A DNA stretch of 64,000 nucleotides from positions 248,001 to 312,000 of the forward strand of contig JADFUC010001455.1 of the NCBI GenBank assembly GCA_019722365.1. The letters are read 5' to 3'. The notes beneath the pieces are model-generated. The model did not search any database. It saw only the letters and a list, made by a program, of their open reading frames with translations, and was not told the origin of the DNA. Source of the stretch: Lithospermum erythrorhizon. Taxonomy: Eukaryota > Streptophyta > Magnoliopsida > Boraginales > Boraginaceae. Positions 36,893 through 47,871 of this stretch are shown piece by piece (within the stretch, counting starts at the first letter, position 1; each line of letters begins with the position of its first letter). The position numbers and the translations under genes are program-made.

Positions 36893-37499
36893 GCTATCAC
36901 GATTCACTGTTTGGGCTCGAAATTTCATTGTGGTAAATGTATTGGTGAAAATACGAGTTTAGTCAAAAGCTATCATTATGTGTGATTAATTTATTTTAAA
37001 CCATGTGGAAAACATTCCTATTTTAGAAACTTCAACATATTCATTTCCTTAATTGTAGCTTAATTTTGCAAACCCTATACATCTAGTATCTCTCCTCCTT
37101 CACATGGATTTCTTTATTTTTTACCTTGTTTTTCTATCTTAAAAGCCAAATCGTTACATTAATGACTCAAGATTCTCATTTCTCAATTCCATTTAAGATG
37201 AATCGCGGATGCGCTTCAACTATGGTCGTGAGACGAGAGCTTCATTTACACCACTTCAATACTTGCATTTCCGCCACTCATGACTTGCGTGACTCAAACC
37301 CATACCGTAAAAAGAGTGTTGTGGTGTCGACATTTAACACTCTCGCTTCCTTTACTACTGAAGAACAGCCTCTTGTTTTTGTATTTTAAGTATATTTCAT
37401 GGTGGGTATTATGATCTTATTTTTACTCTTTCTCATCTTATCCCATGCATCTCGAGACACATATACATTATAAATATTATCCTGATTCAGAAATTTAAT

Positions 37500-37737
37500 A
37501 CTCCCTCCGCTAATAATTTAATTGATCATCTAGCTAGGTAAATAATTTTTTATTATAAAGGATCGCTTTTATTTATCAACGAATTTTTCGTATCAAGCTT
37601 TCAGATTGCCTCACAATATTATTTTTTCTATTGTTTAATATCCTTTCTCTCATCGAAAATCAGACAATCAACGATTTGATTAATAAAATATTTTTCTTCT
37701 AAACGATCAACAAATCGGTATTTGAGTGGCGAGAGAT
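37500..37737. mobile_element. Weak Stowaway-like element
   Basis: The left end TACTCCCTCCGCTAATAAT is a typical Stowaway terminus. The right end, reverse-complemented, reads TCTCTCGCCACTCAAATACC, only loosely similar. Inner segments TTGATCA and TTGATCG align. Assigned from the terminus and size only. Confidence 0.3.
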
Positions 37738-38531
37738 ATGAACAAATTTTATCCTCAAAAGCGCAAATCAAAATGCATGATTTTAAGAAGGATTAGCACA
37801 CAAATCGTGGTCTAATAAAATGAAATCAGATATATACGGAGTATATATTAGTCAAAAGTAATGGAGATTATTGTCACATTTCACGTACTGATTTCTAACA
37901 CACAAATCAATTAGTATTCAAGTGTTATAATTCTAATACCGACCACATTTTAAAAATATATGAGATGAAATTAACCATTTTTTCTAACATATCAAATGGA
38001 GTCATGATTTGATACAGATAGATCCGACTTCTGAGACCGTCAAAAGTTGGAGACTAATATGCAGGTGAATTGTTCTCATAAAACTGATACTAGTACTATG
38101 TACGTATATATAACAAAGAAGGGTTGATCTAATATAGAAGTTTTCCATCATTTATTATTTAGAGGAATAATTATCAATACTCTCTTTTGATCAAGTTTTT
38201 CTTTTGGTGTAAATTATTAATAATGAAATATGAATTATGGTATGGCCAAGGTTTTTTCACAGGGCGGATCCAGAATTATGGTATTCATTTTTTTTAAATA
38301 TCACAATTTTTAATAATTTTATTAATGACACGTGAGATTTTAACTTTAAACCAGTTTACATTACAAATTTATTTGTATTTTTCGATCCCATTACTTCGAT
38401 TATCAAGTGTACTAAACACTTCTTTCACTTTCACTATGTATAGAAATCATGAAATAATCATTAAATCATAAAAAAATTACCCTAGTTTTTTATACTAATT
38501 AAAAATATTTCTTCTGCAGAATACACTCACA

Positions 38532-39275
38532 TTTCAGCCACGGCCGGTACGTTATTAGATTACTGACCTGGCCTCACAAACCACCACGCGGCCTTTCTAA
38601 AGACGCTTTGTCCTCACTCTCACGCCACATCGGTAAACTTCCTGGGCCGGGCCACCCATCCTACACTACCCTGTGTCAAGACGCTAACAACGCGAGTTTT
38701 AAGGTGACGAGTTTTCCGAAGTAAGATGCATCTTGACGGTATGAATAGTACTAATCAAATCATATCAAACATATCACATACACACACATTTTTGCGATCG
38801 GGTATATAACCTCCCCATTTAATATCGGCAACGCCCCTCGCTGGAAATACAACACATCCAGACCGTACCATCCGCAATGAGATTCTGTAGAGGTGGCTCC
38901 TACGGCCCCGTAAGAGGCTCCAGACTCTCAAGGCCGCATAAAGACTTGGGCTCCCATGCCAGCCCGGACGGCTTTGCTCTAATACCATTTCAGGACGCAT
39001 TCCGCCCCGGCTCACCGGCCTGGCAGACGCTATTAGATCAATGGACCGGCCTCACAAACCACCACGGGTCTTTCCAAAGACGCTTGTCTTCACTCACGTG
39101 CTCACCGGTAAACTTCCCAACGGGTCACCCATCCTACCCTCACTCCTGTGTCAAGCACGCTAACAATGGAGTTCTATAGATAAGCCCGAAAAGAAGATGA
39201 CTACTAGATGAAAGAAGACTAATCAAATCCTCTATATCACATACATAATAATATTTCGCTAACGGGTATTACAAT
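38532..39275 (-). mobile_element. Cassandra TRIM retrotransposon with 5S rRNA-like LTRs
   Basis: Two direct repeats of about 280 bp (38532-38811 and about 38989-39275) flank a 177-bp interior. On the minus strand the 5' LTR (high coordinates) begins TGTAATACCCG. The interior starts with TGGTATTAGAGC (38976-38987), a primer-binding site matching the end of initiator-Met tRNA. The purine tract AAATGGGGAGG precedes the 3' LTR. Each LTR contains 5S rRNA-like sequence in the minus orientation: AGAACTCC, then TTAGCGTGCTTG, then AGGATGGGTGACC and TGGGAAGT, which covers the 5S internal promoter. LTR length, primer site, size and 5S content are diagnostic of Cassandra. It encodes no protein, as expected. 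The LTRs differ noticeably, so the copy is old. No target duplication was identified. Confidence 0.9.
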
Positions 39276-41893
39276 AATGTAAAGGTATCCATTTCATTCT
39301 AGGAAATACAAGTAAACCTCAAGGGGGTGGTATCCATTTTTACCTGACATGACGCAACACGTATTATCGTGGAAGCGTGAATCGTTTTATCGTCAACTGC
39401 TACATTTGTACTTCTATTACAAGCCAGATGCCCATATATGTTTTACCATAACTGTAATCCACACGCTGTTCATGTCACGATATTCATATCACAAAGAAAT
39501 ACCACCAAAGAAGTTGCTCTAGTATTAAAGTCCCAGACCTAAATTTTATTATTTTAATTGGACAGTTCTAAAGTTGTCCATTTTATCAAGAATGTAAAAT
39601 ATTTATTTAGTTTCTTAAATATTTAAAATACTCAATGTAAAAAATAAACGCAGGAATTAACACTGCATGCTAGCGAGAAGAGGAATATTCCAACCGGACT
39701 GAACGGATATTGACCAATGTTTAGTTTCGTGTTGTCAGATGCTAAATAACAAAGGAACATCACGGCGCAGTAAGAAATGGAAGAATGATGAACAAAAAGC
39801 TCAAGAAATAAATGATTGTATGAATGAATCTACATGATTTTTAGTTATTTTTTCTTATGATAAGGATATTCATTTAAAGTTAATTTTTAGAATCCCCAAG
39901 ACGGTGTTATATCGGGTATTCTTAACTATGTATTAATACCACATCATGTTCCAAAGAAGATATAAAGATCTCTAACATAAATAAAAAGTTCATAATACTA
40001 AAACTACATAATAACGAAGTCTAGATAAAAAGTATGGGACTATCATTTAGTCAGATCACCACGATTTTAACATATCAAGACTAAATATTTAATATTACAT
40101 GATGAATAATTAGAAGAAAATTATCTTGAATGTTTAAAAAAATAATTATGAATCATCTAACAAAAATACTATAATCTAAAAGGAAGGAAACTAAAATCAT
40201 GAAAAAAAATGTAAAAAGTGAAATGGAGAAAAAACAAAGAATTACGGGCTAAGCACGCACACGAACGATTTTTTTTAAAAAAAATTAGAAAATACATACA
40301 CAAATTTTCAAAATACCCTATTCTCAACTCAATTCATTGATAAAAAAAGCGATTTATCCAATAGCCAAAATTAGAGTAAGCATATTATAAGCATCGTTGT
40401 AAAGATTAAAAAACTTAAGAAGAGTGAGTTACCTTATCGTGGGCAAATAATTAAATTTAAGTGTACAAATAGCAATTGTTTACATTTAGCACTCCAAAAT
40501 ATGGGTGTTCCATTTAGCACTCCAAATACACTTCTGTTAATTTTTTTTATGTTCATAAATTTAATGAAATTTCTTATTTATTTTGAGATTAAAATAACAT
40601 TTTTGCAACCCTGATACATGTTTATCTGAATTTAATATTCGACCATTCATGTTATAAAATGTCTAGTTCACATATTAATATTATTGGAAGTGCATTTTTG
40701 TACTTTAGCCCCAAATTAAATAATTAAAACAAATATAATTAACATTGATTTATTTAAAAGTGAAACTAATATTTGAACACATGCCGGGTAACATCGAACG
40801 CCTAGCCAGTAGTTCTCCAGCCGACTTGTATGCACGGCTCGATCATAGAAGTTTTTTAATTTGTGAGGACAGTTTTTAAAATAAAAAATAAAAAATAAAA
40901 ATATTTGAACACATGTACATATGGTCTCAATGTAACATTGGAGTCCGATATTATCATATGATCATTTCACTTCATGCAAATACTGTGGGTACACTAGTAC
41001 TATACTGGTTTAGTTAGCTTGCGGAACAATTATTTCCATATTAGTCAATTTTATACAAATGACAACTTCCAAAAACTAGCTAGCCTACATTCATCGAACT
41101 CTGATCTTACCCACTGTCAAGGTTTAAACTTCTATACATATGTTCCTGCTTTCGATATTCAATGGTAGAGATTAAATCGAAATTGAAGGGCTCAAAGCAT
41201 TAAATCTATTTAAAGAGATTTTTTTATTATTAAGGAGGGGTTAATTGATATATTTTATCTAAAATTACTATTTATATTTGAAGGATAATAAATTCTAAAT
41301 TTTTTAAAATTAAGGAGAATTGTTGTCCCCCTTGATCTCTTTTAAACTACGCCACTGCTGATATTAAACTTGATATATCACACATGAAAATGATATATGC
41401 TTGGAAACTATGTGAAATGATGATTTAAATAAAAGCAATACGTAGTACTCATAGGTAAAAGATTATTTATTAGGATAATAATAAATTTCTTATCATTTAA
41501 TTAAATAAAATACATTCATATTACCATCAATCATTAATTCGAAATTGAATAGACATATAGATTTAGAAGATAAAAGGAAGATTTTAGAGTTAATTGTCGA
41601 TTTGGTCTCAAATGATGAGATTGTTGCATTTTAAATTTTGATAAGCATGCTAAAGTTTAGGTTCACAAAAAGAAGTACAAGTGTCAAGATATTGGATGGT
41701 CTCTCATAACGACAACGTTGAATATCTCTAAAAAGAATGCGGACAAATAATGTGTAACATTTGTAACTTTCGGGGACTATACGGCAATACTTGTATCATT
41801 TTTGAGGATTAATTTGTAACAATATAAATATCTAGGACAAAAATACAATTTGATTCCACTATTTGGTATACTATTATTACATGGCATGTACCC
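39276..41893. other. Intergenic, AT-rich, nothing recognised
   Basis: I see no gene, no clear inverted repeat and no transposon domain here. Composition is uniform and AT-rich. Confidence 0.5.
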
Positions 41894-44800
41894 TTTTTTT
41901 TTTTGGAAATTAGGGATGAATTATATTAATAACCGGCCAAATAGCACTCAAAATGAGTACAAATTGTATCCTACACCCTAACAAGAGGAACTCTATAAGA
42001 TACAACTTAAATTATATCAATCTTGAAAAATAGTCCAATAATCATTCTACTATAAGATGATCATGGTCCATTATCCAAGTAAACTATCATTAAAAAAGAC
42101 GATTCAATTGGTTCTACCTTAATTAATCGTCCACCAAAAAAGAAAAATCGCCTCAAACCTACGTAGCTCCCTCTATAAAAAGGCAACCCCAACCCTAATC
42201 TCATTGAGTAGCCAAAGGAGACCCAACATCTTCCTCCCCCTTCCCCCCTTCCTATTTCTAATTCCCAAACCACTTTGAGATCAACTGAAAGAAATAAGGA
42301 AAAGGATTTGAGGAGTCGCCCCACTTCACCTTCCTCGTATCATCACCACATCTCTGTCCAAACACGCCCTACGCTTAAAGAGCCAAACAAGTAACATTTA
42401 TTCCAAAAGAACCAACATGGGGAAATGTTATTAATACCATGCAAGGAGTCGCGAGGATTGAACAATCAGCGGCCGAGGTTACGAAGATCTTCAAGCCGAC
42501 TAGCCTGTGTGTCCACACCCAAACTTTACAATTTCAAGCGTATTTCTATGAGGTTTCTCTCTAATAATTTGATTTCGTTGATTCCAGGTGTCCAGAGACA
42601 AGTAACCCATGTTGAACTTCAATCTAGGTAACCTGTTCCAATTTTCCTAAAAAATGTCTCGAAAATCTAAGACCCTGTTAGAGAGAGGCCTTAAGCTAAG
42701 CTGTTTATAAACCTCTTGTGTGAATCTACAAAAGTATAACACATGCATAACATCCTCTTCTTCACGGGCATACGTAATAAAATTCAATGCATTTAACGCC
42801 TGCTTACTACTTATCCTGGCTGTTTGGCCTGCTGCGAACGGCTTCATACGTAAAATGAGTAATTTTCCTTGTGATTCGAATTTTCCACAACTTATCAAAA
42901 CTCTGAGAATTTTCCGTGCTACTTGTTGTTGAATGTACATTTTGACTCTTGGTTTCCCTTGATAAGCACTTTTGATTGTAAATTCATGCTTTTTGTTGCC
43001 TGTCCACTCTGTGTGTTCTACTATTTAACCTGGCAGGCAATCGTAGTATAACTCAATCGAAAGGGAATGGACCTGTTAATGTCCCATACCCCTATGTGTA
43101 CTAAATCTACTACCTTGAGGTGTTCAAAATCTGCCACCATTGGTGTTATTAGTCTCCTCAGAAGCAAACCCCACCATTATTTTCATTTATTTTACCCATT
43201 GTGCCTAATTTCCACTTGATGCCATCAGATCAAATCTCTAAACGAATAGAGACCTCCATGTATAGTTGGGTTCAGTCCTAGCTCAAGGAGAAGTCACCAT
43301 CAGGGAAATACCGTGCCTTATATGTCTGGGAGATTTGACTATGTAGATCAATGATAATTCGCCATGCTTGTTTACATAAGAGTGTTGTGTTAAAATCTTG
43401 GGTGCTCCTAAATCTCGATCCCCTTGGACCTTGAAATTTTACATAATTGATCCCAAGAGATCCAGTGTATTTTCTTTTTATTTGCCTCTGATCCCCACCA
43501 ATAATTAGCTAGCAGAGAATCGATTTTCGTACAAGTTTGTATAGGTAGCTTAAAGCTAATCGCATCAGAAACACGGGATTGTTTGTAACATCGGCAATGA
43601 AAATTTCTTTGTATGCCTTAGATAGACTTCCAATTCACTACTTTGGTATTCACTTTATCTATGATGGAGCGGTACCTTTTGGAAGAGCCGATGTCGGTCA
43701 GGAAGTTCTAGTATTTGCCATGGAATTCTACCAATCGGCATGTAAATATTAGATGAATTTAGTATTATCACCACATCTGGGGCTAAAAAGAATAAGAGAC
43801 TTCTCGGGGTACTCACTGCCGACTCGACCACGCCTCTTCATACTACTGGTGATGTTCCTAAAAAGTAATATTTTCCTCCACCGTAGCTTTCCCAATGGCA
43901 ATGTAGCTTTTTCCCAATAGCAATGTATCATCTGCAAACATAAGGTGCGAGAGAGGATTTAAAGTAGGCCCTAATTTGATTCCATGCAACTCCCCTCTCC
44001 GACATGCTCCATTTAATAGGGAGATGAGACCTTCAGTGCAAACAATGAATAAATAGGGTGATAAAGGGTCTCCTTGTCTAATCCTCTTCTAGGTGTAATA
44101 TATCCCACTTGTTCCCCATTAACCATAAGAGAGTAAGTGACAGACTCCACATAAGTCATAATCATATAGACCCATTTGGCACTAAATCCAAGTTGAGTTA
44201 ACATCGCTCTCAAAAAGGCCCATTCAACTCACAGAAGTTTTGAGCATATCTAATTTAATCGGCGTTAGCCTCTGCCCCGATTTCTCTCAATAAACACGCG
44301 AGCCTCATAAGAAAGAAGTATGTTATCTGTGATGAGCCTATTGGACACAAATGCGCTTTGGGTATTTGAGATAATGGTATGTTTAAATTTCTTCAGACGA
44401 ATAGCTAATACTTTAGCAATTACTTTAGCTGCAATGTTACATAACTCGACGATCCGAATCGAAATGTTTGATCAATTTTCCTACCTTAGGTACTGCGCGA
44501 TAAAGAGGAATGAACTACCTTAGGAACTACCCATTATTAAGAAAATTTAACACCATGTTGCATAATGTATCTCCCACAGTTGCCCAATAATGTTGAACAA
44601 AATTTACCAGCATTCCATCGGGGCCTGGAGCCTTAGATCCATTCATGGTAAATAGACAATGTTTAATTTCTTCTTTGGTAAAATCCGCCTCCATTTGGTC
44701 CACCTTCTCCAATCGGGTTAGGAGTTCAACTGGCCCAAAATTCGAACATGTTGCTCAGCTATGGCAAAGCTACGAATAAAAGTCGGTTGTAATCTTGTGT

Positions 44801-45700
44801 ATGCCCTCCATATCCATATGCCATACTCCACCTCATCATGCAAGGTCAGCTAATGAGATTATGCTTTACCTCTTCGAGCCGAGCAATGCATGAAATACAC
44901 GATTCTATCCCCTTTAATTCTCCATAGTACTCGTGACCTCTAACACCAATATAAGTCATCCACTTCTCGTAACTTATCTATGTCCCTGGCCAATATTATG
45001 GCCGTTCATTTGGAGGAAACCGTGATTACCCCCTATTGCAATTTATCTAGTTGCTCTTGTTTTTCTTTCAAAGATCGATGTATATTCCCCTGCCTTTTCT
45101 CTTTCACTTTTAATAAACTCCATCACTTCACTCACGGATACACTCATGAAGTCGAACACCCGGATCATGTACTCAGACTTTATCCCATGCTTGTTGCACT
45201 ACATCTCGACTATCCTCATACGTATTACCCAACATCCTTCAAATCTAAACCTCGTTCTTCAAATTCTTCCGCCAACAACTCTATCGCCTAATCTAAAAGA
45301 AAGGGTAGATGATCCAAGTATTTGTCGAAAGCGAGATTACCTCGCTTCCGGAAAGGAATCCTTCCAATCTTGGCTAGCCGCCTCTATCTAAGCGTGGCTC
45401 TAGTAGAATTTTAAGAACAAAGTTATTTACATGTAAAACTTAAACCCAAGTATCCAATATCAAATATCCCACAAATCATGGACCACTTGGAGGAAGTTTT
45501 CCATTTGCCAATGTGGTCTCTGACGCCTATGGGAAACATGTTCATCATCTCTCAAAATTTCATTAAAATCACCTATAAAAACTGTGGAAACATTTGACAA
45601 ACCATTAACAAGTCTCATGAGAATGACATGAAGCTCTATGATGGCCATAGAAGCCTACAAATCTCCATGGAGGAGAATCTCGAAAATACAAGCTCTATAT
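41894..45700 (-). mobile_element. Degenerate, 5'-truncated L1-type LINE
   Basis: Read on the minus strand, domains appear in L1 order but in several broken frames. An endonuclease remnant has FVGFYG near 45680 and GDFNEIL at about 45555-45575. A reverse transcriptase carries SKAPGPDGM (about 44611-44640), then MTYVESVTYSLMVNG near 44100-44170, and the catalytic LMFADDTLLL near 43915-43945. A zf-RVT-like C-terminal region lies at 42647-42940. A T run at 41894-41904 is the poly(A) tail of the minus-strand element. ORF1 and most of the endonuclease are missing, as expected for 5' truncation. Many stops and frameshifts show it is dead. Confidence 0.85.
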
Positions 45701-45721
45701 GATGGGAAGAAAAAACTTAAC

Positions 45722-45838
45722 TTATAATACTATCTCGCCTGAAAGTGTTAATTACAATTTTGTTATGCTAGAAAGACAAGTAATTTGAAACAAAATATTT
45801 GACCTAAAAAGACAAGTAAATAATAACGGAGGAAGTAT
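45722..45838. mobile_element. Small Stowaway-like MITE remnant
   Basis: The right end, reverse-complemented, reads ACTTCCTCCGTTATTATTTA followed by CTTGTC, a typical Stowaway terminus. The left end TACTATCTCGCCTGAAAGTG is a diverged counterpart. An inner duplication of AGACAAGTAA is visible. It abuts the truncated 5' end of the LINE. Confidence 0.4.
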
Positions 45839-47219
45839 AATTTAATGAATGAGATTAAAAAGTTTAGTAATTCTTTTTATTCAACTAGGCAAGCTATAGA
45901 TTAATAAGGGTATTTAGCAAAGTTTTAAAATCAATACATTTGCACATTTATTTCAGGAGGACTTTGAGGGCAGTTAGGTTTCACACTTTTCAAATTTATG
46001 ATACCTATGAGAACTTTGTGGTGATCAGTGAATAAGGCACAAACGTAATCAATTCCCATATATACATACTTCGTGTCGTTTCCTTAATTGTCCAAGGTAC
46101 ATTCTCCTTGAGATTGACGACACTAATTTTTAGCCCTTAAATGCAGCCTCAAAAGTAGCACATGATTACATTTTTTTAATCCAATGGATTAAGGTTAATT
46201 TGCCTAATCATTATAATCAATCATCTCACATGCCTAATGAAGGAACCTGATATATAATCATAGTTTCTAATTAAGAGATTTTTTATTTACTAATATATTC
46301 CTATGATTTGGTTATCTCTATTCATGTTATATATTCCCTTCACTCAATTCTACTGATCACGTAGTAAAATTACTTTTCTTTTTATCATTGATCACATAGT
46401 TAATTCAAATGCAACTTTATCTTCGATCTTTCCACTTTTATTCCTTAATAAATTACTTTTTTATTTTCAAGGACATTTAAAAGTATTTTTTACAAAGTAC
46501 CTTTTTAGTATATTAATAATATTAATCAAGCTCTTAATAAAATACTTTTACCTCCGCTATCAAGAATTGGACCCGAGGAGAATGTCGAATCAATTTTCAG
46601 ATTATGGTATTTTTTATGTGTCATGACATAAATTTGGTGTATCATTCAAGCGAAGAAAATGATACTAAAGGTGTTAACGAGTCGAGCCAAGCTGGAGAAT
46701 TTTTTGCTCGGCTCGTTGTTAGCTCATCGAGTCGAGCCAAAACCGAGCCGAGCCCGAAAGCTATTTCCGCTTGGTGGAAATTTTAAATTTGAAGCGGATA
46801 AAGTGTACAAAAAATAATAGATTTAACATTAATCGTCAATCGATAAATTGGATATCGACATCGACTAGATTATAATAAAAATATTCATAACAACACATTG
46901 GTTCTGATAATAAATTTGAATCATCATAAATTATAAATAAAATGGCCTTAATATATAATAATTTCATATAATCGAAAGTTACCGAAAGCCGCTGTTGAAA
47001 TTTCGATTCATTAATGTACTTGGGATGATACTAATGATGCAATGAATTTCAAAAAAATTGAAAGATGCAATTTATTGTGGGTTTATGTTCCAACTATTAA
47101 ACTAGAATATGTTAACGTAGTAATTAATACTTCCTCCATTCCACAAAGATTGTCTAATTTTAATTTTTCTTTTAATTTAAGAAAGAACAACATATAGTTG
47201 ACTTGTTTTTTAAAATAAT
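45839..47219. other. Intergenic region with a GAGCCGAGC-type repeat patch
   Basis: No gene was recognised. At about 46676-46762 there is a patch of repeated GAGTCGAGCC and GAGCCGAGCC blocks in both orientations (TTGCTCGGCTCGTTG opposite CGAGCCAA). This is a dispersed-repeat type common in plant genomes, and I cannot assign its class. Confidence 0.45.
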
Positions 47220-47468
47220 ACTCCCTTCGTTTTTTTATAGTTGTCTTTTTAACAAAAAAAATTATTTTTTTATAATTGTACTTTTTTATAGCATTTTTAT
47301 ATTTTCAATGTATTTTTTTACTACGTTTTCTCTTAAAATAAACAACCAACTAATGATATTGTTTCAATTGATTGTCATTCTACTATTTCAATGCACTTTT
47401 TTATTACTTTTTCCCTTAATTTATGTACAAATGACTAAAACGACAACTAAAAAAATCGGGACTAATAC
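47220..47468. mobile_element. Stowaway-like MITE, family A copy 1
   Basis: The left end ACTCCCTTCGTTTTTTTATA continues GTTGTC. The right end, reverse-complemented, reads TATTAGTCCCGATTTTTTTA and continues GTTGTCG. Inner sequence AAAAAATTATTTTTTTATA is shared with a second copy at 56745-56937. It lies about 400 bp upstream of the LAZY-like coding start, so it may sit in its promoter or 5' UTR. Confidence 0.7.
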
Positions 47469-47871
47469 ATATCAACATTGATATGAAAATGAGGAAATAG
47501 TCTCAATTGGTATCTCAATTAGGCAAATAGTCCGAATAGTATTGAAAGAGATCGATTTATTTGCGCCTTCAAGTTCTATAAAGTCCATTTTTAGGAACTT
47601 GAACCAAGCAAGAAGCTCCCGGTTTCTTCAAATTAAATAAAAATATACACTTTGAATTGATTTTTATTATTGTTTTTTTTCTTTCATTTGTTACTACTTC
47701 TAAAGCTCAAAATATCCAATTGGATATGGCTTCTCAAATCAGCCAAACAAAGCTATAGCATTTGAGTATTTTTACTTCACTTGCCTGATTTCCCTCTTAC
47801 AAATATATTGACCATCTTTGAGTTACTGTTGAGAACTTCAACTCATTGAATTACTTGTCTTGCCTAAGAAA

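Larger units (their letters stand above)
35715..38531. other. Intergenic, AT-rich, with possible SINE and MITE relics
   Basis: No gene was recognised. A SINE-like relic lies at about 36718-36892 and a weak Stowaway-like element at 37500-37737. The 87-codon frame at 37126-37389 has no family features. Confidence 0.5.

Noticed and set aside
38755..39179. Overlapping open frames of 86 and 100 codons
   Set aside because: They run through the LTR and interior of the Cassandra element, which is non-coding.
47203..47481. 92-codon Phe-rich hydrophobic frame
   Set aside because: It coincides with the Stowaway-like MITE and reflects its T-rich sequence.
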